NCBI RefSeq assembly: GCF_014268815.2
Contig: NZ_JABWRE020000001.1
Coordinates: forward strand, 2,485,001 to 2,549,000
Source: Pseudomonas urmiensis
GTDB taxonomy: Bacteria > Pseudomonadota > Gammaproteobacteria > Pseudomonadales > Pseudomonadaceae
Length of the DNA stretch: 64,000 nt
Direction of reading: 5' to 3'
Shown: positions 54,105 through 64,000 of the stretch, one piece after another
How the letters are laid out: each line of letters starts with the position of its first letter
Position numbering within the stretch: the first letter of the stretch is position 1
Notes under the pieces: model-generated
What the model saw: only the letters and a program-made list of their open reading frames with translations
Databases searched by the model: none
What the model was told of the DNA's origin: nothing
Program-made: the position numbers and the translations under genes

Positions 54105-55106
54105 ATGAACCAAGACCGCCTCAGCCCCAATGAAGAAGATGCCATTACCGATGCCGCCGCGCATTGGTGCATGCGCCTGAACGCCGAAGACTGCACGGCG
54201 GCTGAGCGCGAGGCCTTCGATCAGTGGTTGGCGGCAGACCCTCGGCATGTCGAAGAATACCGGGCGATGCAGGACATCTGGTGCACCGCCGACCTGCTGC
54301 CACGCCACCCGCCAGTGGTCGACCTTGCCGCACGCCGCCCTCGCCCCAGCCGTAGTTGGCGGCCATTGGCCTCGGCCGCTGCGCTTGCCTTGCTGGCGCT
54401 GCCCCTGGCTGGCTGGGTCGGCTGGGAACAAGGCTGGTTGCCCAATCACTATCAGCACTTCGAGGCCAGTGACCGCCAGCAACAGGTCAGGCTCAGTGAC
54501 GGCAGCGTGGTCGAGTTGAACCTGAACAGCGAATTGCGTTACTTCAATTTCAAGGACCAACGCCAGGTCACCTTGATCAAGGGTGAGGCATTCTTCAAGG
54601 TCAGCCACGACAGCAACCACCCGTTCATTGTCCGAGCAGGTCACGGCCAGACCCGGGTCACTGGCACTCAGTTCAACGTGTGGAAGTATCAGGATCAGGT
54701 CAAAGTGACGTTGGTGGAAGGCTCGGTGCTGGTCAGCAGCAACGGTGCCGAGGGTGGCTATCGCCTTGGCCCCGGCATGCAGGCCAGCTATCACCTGGGC
54801 GATTTCGAGCCGCAGTTGGCGCAAAGCGACGATTACGACAACAGCTTGGCCTGGCGTAACGGCAAGTTGATCCTGGATAACCTCAGCCTGTCCCAGGCCC
54901 TGCCGGTGATCAACCGCTATCTGGACAAACCTTTGCTGCTGGCCGATGAAAGCACCGGCACGATTCGCGTCAGCGGTGTCTACAACACCCGCGAAGTCAG
55001 CCGCCTGGTAGACAACCTGCCCAAGGTGCTGCCGGTCTACCTGACCCGCAGCAAGGACGGCAGTACCGTCCTTAACCGCATCTCGCCGTTCAGCAACAAA
55101 GGCTGA
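54105..55106 (+). CDS. FecR-family transmembrane anti-sigma factor
   Basis: A 333-residue sigma regulator: cytoplasmic FecR_N domain (DAAAHWCMRLNAEDCTAAEREAFDQWLAADPRHVEEY), one membrane helix (PLASAAALALLALPLAGWVGW), FecR domain (LSDGSVVELNLNSELRY, VTLIKGEAFFKVSHD) and a C-terminal DUF4974 (LSQALPVINRYL). Normally next to a FecI-type ECF sigma gene and a TonB receptor; neither is in the neighbourhood, so its partners are elsewhere or lost. The ATG follows GGGAG, and nine Cs (54062-54070) stand in the probable promoter. Confidence 0.92.
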   Translation: MNQDRLSPNEEDAITDAAAHWCMRLNAEDCTAAEREAFDQWLAADPRHVEEYRAMQDIWCTADLLPRHPPVVDLAARRPRPSRSWRPLASAAALALLALPLAGWVGWEQGWLPNHYQHFEASDRQQQVRLSDGSVVELNLNSELRYFNFKDQRQVTLIKGEAFFKVSHDSNHPFIVRAGHGQTRVTGTQFNVWKYQDQVKVTLVEGSVLVSSNGAEGGYRLGPGMQASYHLGDFEPQLAQSDDYDNSLAWRNGKLILDNLSLSQALPVINRYLDKPLLLADESTGTIRVSGVYNTREVSRLVDNLPKVLPVYLTRSKDGSTVLNRISPFSNKG

Positions 55107-55120
55107 CGCTCGCTTTCACC

Positions 55121-56440
55121 TTACAGCACCATCGCTGCTATCCAGCCAAAGGCCAGCAGCGGCAGGTTGTAGTGGATGAAGGTCGGCACCACGGTGTCCC
55201 AGATGTGGTGGTGCTGGCCATCGACGTTCAACCCCGAAGTAGGCCCCAAGGTCGAGTCCGATGCCGGTGAACCCGCGTCGCCCAGGGCGCCGGCAGTGCC
55301 GACGATGCACACCGTGGCGATCGGGTCGAAGCCCAACTGCACGCACAGCGGTACGAAGATCGCGGCCAGAATCGGCACGGTGGAAAACGAAGAACCGATG
55401 CCCATGGTCACCAACAAGCCCACCAACAGCATCAGCAAGGCACCGATGCCCTTGCTGTGGTCGATCCACTGCGCTGAAGTTTCCACCAGGCTTTTGACTT
55501 CGCCAGTGGCTTTCATCACGTCAGCAAAGCCTGAAGCGGCAATCATGATGAAGCCAATCATGGCCATCATCTTCATGCCCTCGGTGAACAGGTCGTCGGT
55601 GTCTTTCCAGCGCACGATGCCTGAAAGCGAGAAGATCAAGAAGCCGACCATGGCGCCGATGATCATCGAGTCCAACCACAGCTGGATGATGAACGCCGCA
55701 CCGATGGCCCCCAGCGCGACCAGCAGGGTCAAGGGGTTGTAGCTGACGCTGACCTGCTCGACCTGCTCGATTTTTGCCAAATCGTAATCACGCTTCTTGC
55801 GATAGCTGAACAGCACCGCCAGCAACAACCCAGCCAGCATGCCGGCCGCAGGAATGGCCATGGCGTGGGTGACATTGACCGCACTGACATCGACACCGGC
55901 ACGGGCGACGTTGGCCAGCAGGATTTCATTGAGGAAGATGTTGCCAAAACCGACCGGCAGGAACATGTAAGGGGTGATCAGGCCGAAGGTGATCACGCAG
56001 GCGATCAAGCGCCGATCGATGCGCAGGCGCGTCAATACATACAGGAGTGGCGGTACCAGCAGCGGAATGAAAGCGATGTGGATAGGCAGGATGTTCTGCG
56101 AGGAAATCGCCACCACCAGCATCAGGCCGATCAGCAGCCATTTGACCTTGCCGCCATTGCTGTGGCCTTGCCGATCGATCATCGCCAAGGCGCGATCGGC
56201 CAAGGCATGGGCCAAGCCTGATTTGGCGATGGCCACGGCGAACGCACCGAGCAGGGCATAAGACAGGGCCACCGTCGCACCACCACCCAGGCCGCCATTG
56301 AACGCCTTGAGCGTACCTTCGATACCCAGGCCGCCGACCAGGCCACCGGTCAGGGCGCCAATGATCAGGGCGATGACCACATGCACGCGGGACAGGCTCA
56401 ATATCAGCATGATGCCGACCGCGGCAATGACTGCATTCAT
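55121..56440 (-). CDS. Na+/H+ antiporter-family transporter (YuiF-like)
   Basis: A 439-residue, 10-12 helix transporter: [68 protein letters not shown] and [25 protein letters not shown], a signature of the NhaC/YuiF group. May export amino acids or exchange sodium. ATG 56440 places the first helix at residue 2; a small charged extension upstream was left out. Ends 15 bases from the fecR stop, convergent. Confidence 0.85.
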   Translation of the reverse strand: MNAVIAAVGIMLILSLSRVHVVIALIIGALTGGLVGGLGIEGTLKAFNGGLGGGATVALSYALLGAFAVAIAKSGLAHALADRALAMIDRQGHSNGGKVKWLLIGLMLVVAISSQNILPIHIAFIPLLVPPLLYVLTRLRIDRRLIACVITFGLITPYMFLPVGFGNIFLNEILLANVARAGVDVSAVNVTHAMAIPAAGMLAGLLLAVLFSYRKKRDYDLAKIEQVEQVSVSYNPLTLLVALGAIGAAFIIQLWLDSMIIGAMVGFLIFSLSGIVRWKDTDDLFTEGMKMMAMIGFIMIAASGFADVMKATGEVKSLVETSAQWIDHSKGIGALLMLLVGLLVTMGIGSSFSTVPILAAIFVPLCVQLGFDPIATVCIVGTAGALGDAGSPASDSTLGPTSGLNVDGQHHHIWDTVVPTFIHYNLPLLAFGWIAAMVL

Positions 56441-56722
56441 GGTGTGGCTTACCTCGTTTACGACAGACAAAAAGCGACGGTTCCGGCGACAAGCTGCCCA
56501 AAGCAGTGGCCGGACCAGGGGATATTGTTATGAAGGGCGCACACTCTGAAGCAGCCATGCGCGCTTGTCAAAGCGCTCAAGGTGGCCGCTTGTAACTATT
56601 TCGATTGACGGTAGATCGGCGTCGCTTGGCAATACGACTTTTATATTGAACGTTTGAATAAAGAAAAACAGGCAGACGCCGACACAGTCGGCAGCCCCAG
56701 AATTATTAGAAGGGATTTGCCA

Positions 56723-58867
56723 ATGCCTTTGCGACAACTGTCTATCCAGTGGAAGATCACCCTGCTCGCCGGCCTGTGCCTGGCAGGCATCGTCAGCTTG
56801 CTGGTCGGCCTCTCGCTGTACCGCATGGACCACAGCTCCGACCTGGTCAAGGCGAGCAGCATGAAGATGCTCTCCGAATCGGCCCAGGCCCGCATCGAGT
56901 CGCAGGGTGAAGTACAAGCCCTGAACATTCGCCGCCAGTTCATGGATGCCTACCAGTACGGCGCAGGCTTCGCCCGCCAGGTGCTGTTCCTGCGCGAGCA
57001 GGCGGAAAAACGCTTCCTCGACGCCTTTGACCTGCGCCAGGACATGACCGCCCAGGTGCGCGCGGCGCTGCAGGCCAACCCGGATTTGCTCGGCCTGTCG
57101 CTGGTGTTCGAACCCGGTGCACTGGACGGCAAAGACAGCCTGTTCGCCGGCCAAAGCGAGTTGGGCAGTAACGAAACCGGGCGATTCGCCTTGTATTGGT
57201 CGCAGCCGCGCGCCGGTCAGCTGACGTCCATGGCCCTGCCGGAAGCGGACATGGCCAACACTGAAGTCGGCCCCAGCGGTCAGCCGGCCAACACCTGGTG
57301 GGTATGCCCGCGCAGCACCGGCAAGGTCTGCGTGGTCGAGCCGTACTTCTATAGCATCGACGGCCAGCAAGTGCTGATGACCAGCATCGTCTTCCCGCTG
57401 TCGGTCAAGGGCAAGGTCATCGCTACCCTGTCCATCGACATCAACCTCAACAGCCTGCAAGCGCTCAGCCAGGACGCCAGCCGCAACCTCTATGACGGGC
57501 GCACCACCGTCGGCATCCTCAGCCCAGTGGGCCTGCTGGCTGGCTACAGTGCCGATGCCAGCAAACTGGCCCAGCGCTTCGACCAGGTCGACCGCAGCCA
57601 AGGCGCAGAGCTGGTACGCAAGCTGGCCGAGGGCAAGTTGCAGATCCTCCACGATCAACAACGCCTGAAAGTGCTGGCCGCCTTCACCCCGATCCCGGAT
57701 GCCAAGCCTTGGGGCGTGCTGCTCGACGTACCGGAAAGCGCCCTCACCGGCCCTGCCGAGGCGCTCAAAGCCGAACTCGATGCCCTCAATACCAGCGGCA
57801 CCCTGCTGGAACTGGGCCTGGGCTTGGCCGCGGCGATTGCCGGTTTGTTGCTGGTGTGGCTGATGGCCCGTGGCGTAACCCGGCCAATCCTTGGCGTGGC
57901 AGCCATGCTCAAGGACATTGCCAGCGGCGAAGGCGACCTGACCCGCCGCCTGCAATACGACAAACGCGATGAGCTGGGTGAGCTGGCCGGTTGGTTCAAC
58001 CGCTTCCTGGACAAACTGCAACCGACCATTGCCGAGGTCAAACGCTCGGTGCAAGCCGCTCGCGGTACTGCTGACCAGTCGGCGGCGATCGCCAGCCAGA
58101 CCAGCGCCGGCATGGAGCAGCAGTATCGCCAGGTCGACCAGGTGGCTACCGCCTCGCACGAGATGAGCGCCACTGCCCAGGACGTCGCCCGCAGCGCCGC
58201 CCAGGCCGCCCAAGCGGCACGGGAAGCGGACCAGGCAACCCGCGACGGCCTGGCGGTGATCGACCGTACCACCAGCAGCATCGATGCCCTGGCCGCCGAC
58301 ATGAGCAGTGCCATGGGCCAGGTCGAAGGCCTGGCGCAAAACAGCGAGAAGATCGGCTCGGTACTCGAAGTGATCCGCTCGATCGCCGAGCAGACCAACC
58401 TGCTGGCGCTCAACGCCGCGATCGAAGCGGCCCGTGCCGGGGAAGCCGGGCGCGGTTTTGCCGTGGTCGCCGACGAAGTGCGCAACCTCGCCCGCCGCAC
58501 CCAGGAGTCGGTGGAAGAAACCCGCCAGGTCATCGAAGCCCTACAAGCTGGCACCCAGGAAGTGGTCGGCGCCATGGACAGCAGCTATCGCCAGGCCCAG
58601 GGCGGTGTCGAACAGGTTGGCCAGGCGGTCACCGCACTGCAGCGCATCGGCCAGGCGGTAACGGTAATCACCGACATGAACCTGCAAATCGCCTCGGCCG
58701 CCGAAGAACAAAGCGCGGTGGCCGAGGAGATCAACAGCAACGTGGCGACCATCCGCGATGTCACCGAATCGCTGTCAGGCCAGGCCAACGAATCGGCGCG
58801 GGTCAGCCAGTCGCTGAACAGTCTGGCCAACCAGCAGCAAGGGCTGATGGATCAGTTCCGGGTTTGA
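56723..58867 (+). CDS. Methyl-accepting chemotaxis protein
   Basis: A 714-residue chemoreceptor: first membrane helix ([21 protein letters not shown]), a large periplasmic sensor (residues about 32-370, probably dCache), second helix ([22 protein letters not shown]), HAMP, and the signalling domain with hairpin tip [35 protein letters not shown]. The ligand is not predictable. ATG 56723 follows AGAAGGGA. Ends directly against the subtilase gene on the other strand. Confidence 0.95.
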   Translation: MPLRQLSIQWKITLLAGLCLAGIVSLLVGLSLYRMDHSSDLVKASSMKMLSESAQARIESQGEVQALNIRRQFMDAYQYGAGFARQVLFLREQAEKRFLDAFDLRQDMTAQVRAALQANPDLLGLSLVFEPGALDGKDSLFAGQSELGSNETGRFALYWSQPRAGQLTSMALPEADMANTEVGPSGQPANTWWVCPRSTGKVCVVEPYFYSIDGQQVLMTSIVFPLSVKGKVIATLSIDINLNSLQALSQDASRNLYDGRTTVGILSPVGLLAGYSADASKLAQRFDQVDRSQGAELVRKLAEGKLQILHDQQRLKVLAAFTPIPDAKPWGVLLDVPESALTGPAEALKAELDALNTSGTLLELGLGLAAAIAGLLLVWLMARGVTRPILGVAAMLKDIASGEGDLTRRLQYDKRDELGELAGWFNRFLDKLQPTIAEVKRSVQAARGTADQSAAIASQTSAGMEQQYRQVDQVATASHEMSATAQDVARSAAQAAQAAREADQATRDGLAVIDRTTSSIDALAADMSSAMGQVEGLAQNSEKIGSVLEVIRSIAEQTNLLALNAAIEAARAGEAGRGFAVVADEVRNLARRTQESVEETRQVIEALQAGTQEVVGAMDSSYRQAQGGVEQVGQAVTALQRIGQAVTVITDMNLQIASAAEEQSAVAEEINSNVATIRDVTESLSGQANESARVSQSLNSLANQQQGLMDQFRV

Positions 58868-60820
58868 TTACAGCTCATCCCTGGGCGCATGGAAGCGCCC
58901 GCCGCCGAGGATCCGATCGAGCAACTGCAAGGCGCGCTGCACATCGGGCCGCGCACCCATGGGCAGGACATCGCTGTGCGGCAAGATCGCTTCCTTGTGG
59001 CCTGAAGCCATGACCAGCAGGTGCATTTGGTCGGCATTGAGGTAGACATGATGCTGTTCCATCGCATACGACTGAATCAAGCTCAGCGCCCCAGCCACCA
59101 ACGGCGTAGCGCTGGAGGTGCCACCGTAATTTCTGCTGTAGTCACGCTCATCCGCCGATTTGTCTTGCAGGTCGCCACCACTGAGGGTGGCCACGCTGTC
59201 GCCCCAGGAATTGAGCATTCGGTAGGGATAGGAGAAATTCGAGTATTGATGGGGTTTGCCATCCCATGACTGGCTGGCCCCAACCAGGATTGCATCCGCC
59301 TCACCATGCTCGCGAAAATAGCGCCATTGCGAGAGATTGACGCCGTAACCCCTCGTAACGCCTTTGATGGCGTCGGTCTCATTGCTACCGTTTCCTGCGG
59401 CGAAGAGCACCACGGCACCGCGCTCCGTCAGTGCTTTGGCCGCGTCCCACCACGCCTGCTCATGGATCGAAGGTAAAAAAACGCCTAGCGCATCAAGATG
59501 CGCCGATTGGCGATTGATCGCCACGATATCGCCGGGTTCGACGTGACGCAGCAGGTCTTTCGGGGTCTGGTGGCGGCCTGATTCATCTTTGGCGTAATTG
59601 TTGTACAGGTACAATTCAGCGGCGTGGCAAATGCCGGTCATGCCAAAGCCATTAGGGGTAGCGAGCAAAACCCCCACTGATTTCGTGCCATGACGGGGAT
59701 CACCGTTAGGCTGCAGCGTGACAATTTTCAGCTTAGGGTTACCTTTGAGGTCTTCGTGGTTAGGGAACAGACCGCCATCAGAAAAGTGCACACGCGCACC
59801 CTTTCCATTTACCTGCTTATCCCATGCCTTGCGGATATTCATACCCCGATAGCGCGGGCCCGGCTCATCCAGATAGTGCTGCAACGGCTCGAAGTCTGGG
59901 GTTGGCTGTGCATCGTCAAAAGCCCGATTGCCCGCCACTACTGCAACCCCAGTAATCAGGGTTGCCAGTGCAACCGCAGCGCCGGCGAGCAACAACTCAG
60001 CAGAATCGACATCCGCCGGCACGAACTGCAGTGACTCGACGTACTCCAGCGCCGCCAGCGTCTTGAGCAAAGCGACATAGGTATCGTTGAGCATGCTTGC
60101 GGGTTGCTTGAGGTAGCAGTAGTTGCGCAGCGCCTGCAGCTTGTCGTCATTGCGCTCCTGCGGGGCCAGCAAAGGCTGCAGCTCGATCACTGACTTGAGT
60201 GTTGGCCACAGGCCGACCAATCGCGAGCCTGAGCCTGGCTCCAGCTCAGCCAGCAGTCGGTCGAAGCCGCCCTCGACGAATTTGACCAGTAGCGTCGGAT
60301 AAGACGTGCCGGGCGGCAAATCAGGAAATGGCTCCAGCGTTTCAGCGTACGGGTCGACCACCCTGGGCGCCTCGCCCGCCAGATCGATTGCAGGTTCATC
60401 GGCAACCGAACGCCGCCGCCTGGACGCTGTACCTGGCAGAGGAACAGTGTCGAGTATCCCCCTGCTCAGCTCGCCCTCATCGATAACAACCTGCAACGCT
60501 GCGACTACGACCGCACCACTGCCATCGACAGTCACATCTGCCACGCCCTCGCGCAGCGTGACACGCGGCTTGATCGTGTAGGTTCCGGCTGCCACGTCGC
60601 AGCGCAATAGCGCAGGGCAGCCATGGTCGCTCAGCACACCACTTTGGGCTTGGGAGTACACCGACATCGCATCGACTTGTCGTGGTCCATCAGGCCCGCT
60701 CTTTTCCAGCTCGTAGCGAATGCTCTTGACCTTTTCCAGGCCAGCTCCGATACAGCGCACGTGGAATTTGCCGTCGAAGCGGAAGTTGCGGTAATAGACA
60801 AAGTGCACATCAAGATTCAT
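58868..60820 (-). CDS. Subtilisin-like serine protease (S8) with internal membrane segment
   Basis: A 650-residue protein with a complete S8 catalytic set: D348 (HFSDGGLFPNH), H377 (DPRHGTKSVG), N477 (LFAAGNGSN) and S569 (GGTSSATPLVAGAL). There is no N-terminal signal peptide; residues 1-120 look like an immunoglobulin-like beta domain, 150-270 are a helical linker, and 275-297 (LLLAGAAVALATLITGVAVVAG) is a clear hydrophobic segment. The protease part is lower in GC and has different codon use than its neighbours. Its cell location and substrate are unknown; an effector or toxin role is conceivable. Confidence 0.85.
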   Translation of the reverse strand: MNLDVHFVYYRNFRFDGKFHVRCIGAGLEKVKSIRYELEKSGPDGPRQVDAMSVYSQAQSGVLSDHGCPALLRCDVAAGTYTIKPRVTLREGVADVTVDGSGAVVVAALQVVIDEGELSRGILDTVPLPGTASRRRRSVADEPAIDLAGEAPRVVDPYAETLEPFPDLPPGTSYPTLLVKFVEGGFDRLLAELEPGSGSRLVGLWPTLKSVIELQPLLAPQERNDDKLQALRNYCYLKQPASMLNDTYVALLKTLAALEYVESLQFVPADVDSAELLLAGAAVALATLITGVAVVAGNRAFDDAQPTPDFEPLQHYLDEPGPRYRGMNIRKAWDKQVNGKGARVHFSDGGLFPNHEDLKGNPKLKIVTLQPNGDPRHGTKSVGVLLATPNGFGMTGICHAAELYLYNNYAKDESGRHQTPKDLLRHVEPGDIVAINRQSAHLDALGVFLPSIHEQAWWDAAKALTERGAVVLFAAGNGSNETDAIKGVTRGYGVNLSQWRYFREHGEADAILVGASQSWDGKPHQYSNFSYPYRMLNSWGDSVATLSGGDLQDKSADERDYSRNYGGTSSATPLVAGALSLIQSYAMEQHHVYLNADQMHLLVMASGHKEAILPHSDVLPMGARPDVQRALQLLDRILGGGRFHAPRDEL

Positions 60821-61058
60821 CAGTTAGTCCTTAACTGGTTGCACGTGTACCCAGCAAGGGCACCCATGGCGCTATGCTCTCAGCCAACAAGGCAAGGCAT
60901 GCAGCCAGAAGCCATTCCATGCCCGTTGTCCAGCCCCCCATAGGCCCGATCAGATCAACTGCTGCGAAGCGGCCGGTGCTGACACACCCGCAAAGCTTGC
61001 GGCCCGCCACCGCAAGCTTGTAGCGTTGCCCCACCCCCGCTGCTGGAGCACTGCCCGC

Positions 61059-61925
61059 GTGTCCCTCAAAGCCCTGCGCACCCTGGTGACCATCGCCCGT
61101 CACGGCACCTTCGCCCGCGCCGCCGATCTGCTCAGCCTTACGCCCTCGGCTGTCAGCCTGCACATCAAGACCCTGGAGGATGAACTGCAGGTGGAGCTGT
61201 TCGACCGCAGTCGCCGCCAGGTGATGCTGACCGAAGCCGGGCAACTGGCGGTGGCCCGCGCCGAGAGCATCCTCAGCGCCTATGACGAACTGGCCGACAC
61301 CCTGGCCAGCGGCCCCAGCCTGCGCGGGCGCCTGCGCATCGGCGCGATCCACACCGTGCTGGCCCGGCGCCTGCCCAAGGCCCTGCTGTGGATCAAGGCC
61401 CATCACCCGCAGCTGCATGTCAGCGTGGTCTCGGGCATGTCGGCCGAGCTTGCACGGCGGGTCGAGGACGGCGAGCTGGATGCGGCGATCACCACCGAAC
61501 CGGTCAGCCCGTATCCGCAGTGTCTGAGCTATACGCCGTTGTTCGAAGACCGTTTCTGGGCCATCGCCAGCCCCGAACTGGCAGGCCAAAGCCTGCCGCA
61601 ACTGCTCGCCAGCCAGCCGTTCCTGCGCTTCGACAAGCGCGCCTGGGCCGGCCGCCAGATCGAACAAGAGCTGCGCAAGCAGCACCTACAGGTCAACGAG
61701 CAAATGGAATTGGACAGCCAGGAGGCCCTGGCACGCATGGCCGCGATGGGCCTGGGTGTGGCCATCATCCCGATCGCCGACGATGATCTGGAGCGTTTGC
61801 CCGCTGCAACCCGGCTGCCCTTCGGCGAACCGCAACTGACCCGGCGCATGGTGTTGCTGGAGCATGACAAGAGCCAACGACGGCACCTGAGTGCAGTGCT
61901 CAAGACCGCTCTTGACGCTACATGA
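61059..61925 (+). CDS. LysR-type regulator
   Basis: A 288-residue LTTR: KALRTLVTIARHGTFARAADLLSLTPSAVSLHIKTLEDELQVELFDRS and an effector domain with RIGAIHTVLARRLPKALL. GTG 61059 gives a normal N-terminus, with CTGGAG upstream. The AEC transporter gene follows on the same strand after 93 bases; a co-regulated pair is likely. Confidence 0.9.
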   Translation: MSLKALRTLVTIARHGTFARAADLLSLTPSAVSLHIKTLEDELQVELFDRSRRQVMLTEAGQLAVARAESILSAYDELADTLASGPSLRGRLRIGAIHTVLARRLPKALLWIKAHHPQLHVSVVSGMSAELARRVEDGELDAAITTEPVSPYPQCLSYTPLFEDRFWAIASPELAGQSLPQLLASQPFLRFDKRAWAGRQIEQELRKQHLQVNEQMELDSQEALARMAAMGLGVAIIPIADDDLERLPAATRLPFGEPQLTRRMVLLEHDKSQRRHLSAVLKTALDAT

Positions 61926-62018
61926 AGTTTTTCTCAACGATGGATGCAGAAAACAACGTTTTTTTCTGCTGACTGCACGCAGTAGGCTGCTCCGGTACCC
62001 GACCACGGAACCCCGCCC

Positions 62019-62936
62019 ATGCTTGAGCTGCTGCTGACCACACTGGTGCCGATCATCCTGCTGATTGCCCTTGGCACCTGGCTGCGAGTGCGGGGTTTTC
62101 TCGCCGAGAGCTTCTGGCCTGGCGCTGAGCGCCTGAGCTATTACGTGCTGCTGCCGTCCCTGTTTCTACACGGCCTGGCCACTGCCAACCTCGATGGAGT
62201 ACCGGTGCTGGGCATGGTGGGGGTACTGATGCTGTCGACCTTGCTGGGCGCGGCCTTGCTGGTGTTGTATCAGGGGGCGGTGAACCATGACGGCGCCGAC
62301 TTCACCTCGGTGTTCCAAGGCGGCGTGCGCTTTAACAACTACATCGGCGCTACCTTGGCCGCCGGTATCTACGGCAGCGCCGGGATCGCCCTGGCCGCCG
62401 TGGCCAATGCTGCCATCGTGCCGCTGGTCAACCTGCTCTGCGTGCTGGTGTTTGCCCGATTCAGTGCCCGCCACAGCTCACCTGCCACGGTACTGCGGGC
62501 GATCTTCGCCAACCCGCTGATCATCGGCTGTGCCGGCGGGCTATTGCTGCGGGTCGCCGGGGTTGGCCTGCCGGCGGGGCTGGAGCCGACCATCAAGGCC
62601 CTCGGCCAGGCCGCCCTGCCCCTGGGGCTGCTGTGTGTCGGTGCAGCGCTGGGTGGTGCGCGCCTGGGGCAACAGGTCCGGCCGCTGCTGGCGGCGTCGC
62701 TGTTCAAGTTTCTGGTGTTACCGTTGACGACCTGGGGCTTGTGCCGCCTGCTCGGCCTGAGCGGCCAGGCGGCGGTGGTGGCGGTGTTGTTCCAGGCGCT
62801 ACCGACCGCCTCATCGTCCTATGTAATGGCCCGGCAGATGGGCGGCAATGCGCCGTTGATGGCGACCATCATCGCCTTGCAGACGGTCGCTGCAGCCTTG
62901 ACCCTGCCGGTGATGCTAAGCCTGACGCTGAGTTGA
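62019..62936 (+). CDS. AEC-family (auxin efflux carrier-like) transporter
   Basis: A 305-residue, ten-helix carrier: TTLVPIILLIALGTWLRVRGF, GGVRFNNYIGATLAAGIYG, NPLIIGCAGGLLL, ASSSYVMARQMGG. Members export malonate, malate or other carboxylates. Likely regulated by the upstream LysR gene. Confidence 0.9.
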   Translation: MLELLLTTLVPIILLIALGTWLRVRGFLAESFWPGAERLSYYVLLPSLFLHGLATANLDGVPVLGMVGVLMLSTLLGAALLVLYQGAVNHDGADFTSVFQGGVRFNNYIGATLAAGIYGSAGIALAAVANAAIVPLVNLLCVLVFARFSARHSSPATVLRAIFANPLIIGCAGGLLLRVAGVGLPAGLEPTIKALGQAALPLGLLCVGAALGGARLGQQVRPLLAASLFKFLVLPLTTWGLCRLLGLSGQAAVVAVLFQALPTASSSYVMARQMGGNAPLMATIIALQTVAAALTLPVMLSLTLS

Positions 62937-62984
62937 AAAGTCGCAGCTAGACTGAGATTCAGCTCACATTTCGGAAGCTTGACC

Positions 62985-63596
62985 ATGCGCCTATCGTCGC
63001 TGCTGCTCGGCTTGGCCCTGACCCTGCTTGCAGGCCCACTCAATGCCGCTGACAGCGCCAAGGCCGCGGTCGTTGAAGACAAGGCCCAAGCCCTGGAAGA
63101 GAAGGTGGTCGAGGAGGCGCCACCGCCGAAAAAGAGCGAGACCTTAAGCCCCAGTGAAGTCAAAGCGGTCGATCCCGCTGGCCAATCGCCGATGGACGAC
63201 AGCATCACTTGCCTGGCGCGCACCATCTATTGGGAAGCCAAGGAGGCGGATGCCCGCGACATGAGTGCGGTGGCCAGCGTGGTGATCAACCGCTTGGGCC
63301 ACGATGGCTTCCCGGACACCATCTGCGGGGTGGTCAAGCAAGGAGTGGAAACCAAGAGCTGCCAGTTCTCCTGGTGGTGCGACGGGCGCTCTGATCAGGT
63401 CGAGGAAAAGCAGCGCTATGACGTTGCCAAAGAAATCGCCCGCAAAGCGCTCAACCAGCAGCTCAAGGACCCCACCGGGGGGGCGCTGTACTTCCATGAC
63501 CGTACAGTGCGACCGGACTGGGCCAAGGCCTATCGCAAGACCGCCGAGACCAAGTTGTTTCTGTTCTACAAGCCAAATCCGGCGCTGGCCCGCTGA
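62985..63596 (+). CDS. Cell-wall hydrolase, SleB-like (Hydrolase_2)
   Basis: A 203-residue exported protein. Signal peptide LSSLLLGLALTLLAGPLNA, a charged linker, and a SleB-like domain (SITCLARTIYWEAKEADARDM, VASVVINRLGHDGFPDTICGVVKQ, CQFSWWCDG, GGALYFHDRTVRPDW). It probably cleaves peptidoglycan in the periplasm. Confidence 0.92.
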   Translation: MRLSSLLLGLALTLLAGPLNAADSAKAAVVEDKAQALEEKVVEEAPPPKKSETLSPSEVKAVDPAGQSPMDDSITCLARTIYWEAKEADARDMSAVASVVINRLGHDGFPDTICGVVKQGVETKSCQFSWWCDGRSDQVEEKQRYDVAKEIARKALNQQLKDPTGGALYFHDRTVRPDWAKAYRKTAETKLFLFYKPNPALAR

Positions 63597-63627
63597 GGTT
63601 CTGTATGGAAATTACCTGCCGAATCGT

Positions 63628-63656
63628 GGCGTGGGAGCGGGCTTGCCCCGCGATGA
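63628..63656. repeat. Single REP palindrome
   Basis: GCGTGGGAGCGGGCTTGCCC followed by CGCGATGAC, a REP of the same type as elsewhere, between two convergent genes. Confidence 0.75.
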
Positions 63657-63686
63657 CGCCAGCACTGCCCCCTGCAACCTCTCACC

Positions 63687-64000
63687 TCACACCGCAATCC
63701 GCCGCACCCACAGCGGCTGCGCCGCTGGCAACCCCGGCACCGCGTCCAGCAACGCACGGGTGTAAGGATGACGCGGCTGACCGAGCACCTGCCCCGCCTC
63801 ACCTTGTTCCACCACCCGCCCCCCCTGCATCACCAGCACCTGGTCACTGACCTGCTCAACGACCCCCAGGTCATGCGAGATGAACAGGCACGCCAGGTTC
63901 AACTCAGCCTTGAGCTCTGCTAACAGCGCCAGAATCCGCGCCTGTACCGACACGTCCAACGCCGACACTGGCTCATCACACACCAACACCCGCGGCTTCA
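63687..64000 (-). CDS. Oligopeptide/dipeptide ABC transporter ATPase, C-terminal part
   Basis: The 3' part of a Dpp/Opp-type ATPase gene that continues past the right edge. Seen are Walker B and D-loop ([14 protein letters not shown]), H-loop ([29 protein letters not shown]) and the C-terminal oligo_HPY extension ([14 protein letters not shown]). The upstream domains lie outside. Confidence 0.92.
   Translation of the reverse strand, partial: KPRVLVCDEPVSALDVSVQARILALLAELKAELNLACLFISHDLGVVEQVSDQVLVMQGGRVVEQGEAGQVLGQPRHPYTRALLDAVPGLPAAQPLWVRRIAV

Noticed and set aside
56528..58339. 603-codon open frame antisense to the chemoreceptor
   Set aside because: Shadow of the chemoreceptor coding frame, low-complexity translation.

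Overview
The window is GC-rich, densely coded chromosomal DNA from a Pseudomonas, most likely of the P. putida/P. fluorescens lineage. Evidence for this: putida-type REP palindromes (core GTGGGAGCGGGCTTGCCCGC) at 5.5, 9.2, 18.9, 25.5-25.8 and 63.6 kb, a PvdQ-type acylase, nikRABCDE, many LysR regulators and hybrid sensor kinases, and short intergenic gaps. I saw no rRNA, tRNA, CRISPR array, insertion sequence or prophage.

Layout. 0-2 kb: end of an L-lactate permease gene, then RNase Z. 2-10.6 kb: a catabolic locus with an NCS1 permease, two flavin reductases, a luciferase-like FMNH2 monooxygenase, a DUF1185/AA_synth protein, an alpha/beta hydrolase, an aldehyde dehydrogenase, a carboxymuconolactone-decarboxylase-like protein and a GntR/FCD regulator. 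10.6-17 kb: Nudix hydrolase, two convergent PAS-GAF-kinase-receiver proteins, a LysE exporter with a divergent Lrp regulator. 17.4-20.2 kb: second NCS1 permease, LysR, DUF1330 protein. 20.3-25.5 kb: a second-type RibB with a degenerate GTP cyclohydrolase II domain, then a four-gene polyamine/opine-type ABC importer. 25.8-31.3 kb: a six-gene stressosome operon (RsbR, RsbS, RsbT, RsbX-like, histidine kinase, receiver-kinase-receiver). 31.6-34.4 kb: hydrolase, LysE exporter, HTH/membrane pair, GNAT. 34.5-40 kb: nikR and nikABCDE around a NikR operator. 40-46.8 kb: LysR/AbrB pair, lipocalin, pvdQ, a half-Fur protein, a Mor-like regulator. 46.8-52.3 kb: tamB and tamA. 52.3-64 kb: GNAT, xthA, an orphan FecR, an antiporter, a chemoreceptor, an unusual subtilase, LysR/AEC, a SleB-like hydrolase and the end of an oligopeptide ABC ATPase gene.

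Main discovery candidate. Five copies of one palindromic operator (consensus TATTATGGTATWCCAW) lie in front of the first NCS1 permease, flavin reductase 1 plus monooxygenase, the AA_synth-hydrolase-ALDH-flavin reductase 2 operon, ribB (shared with the divergent DUF1330 gene), and the ABC importer. The sequence has the GT-N2-AC form of FCD-type GntR operators, and one such regulator is encoded in the locus. At four of the sites the operator overlaps a plausible promoter, which fits repression. This joins two blocks about 10 kb apart into one predicted regulon: import of a nitrogenous, probably heterocyclic, compound; FMNH2-dependent attack on it; aldehyde oxidation; amide or ester hydrolysis; and a dedicated boost to flavin synthesis. 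The substrate cannot be read from sequence. The architecture resembles the trigonelline and pyridine ring-opening pathways but does not match any I know.
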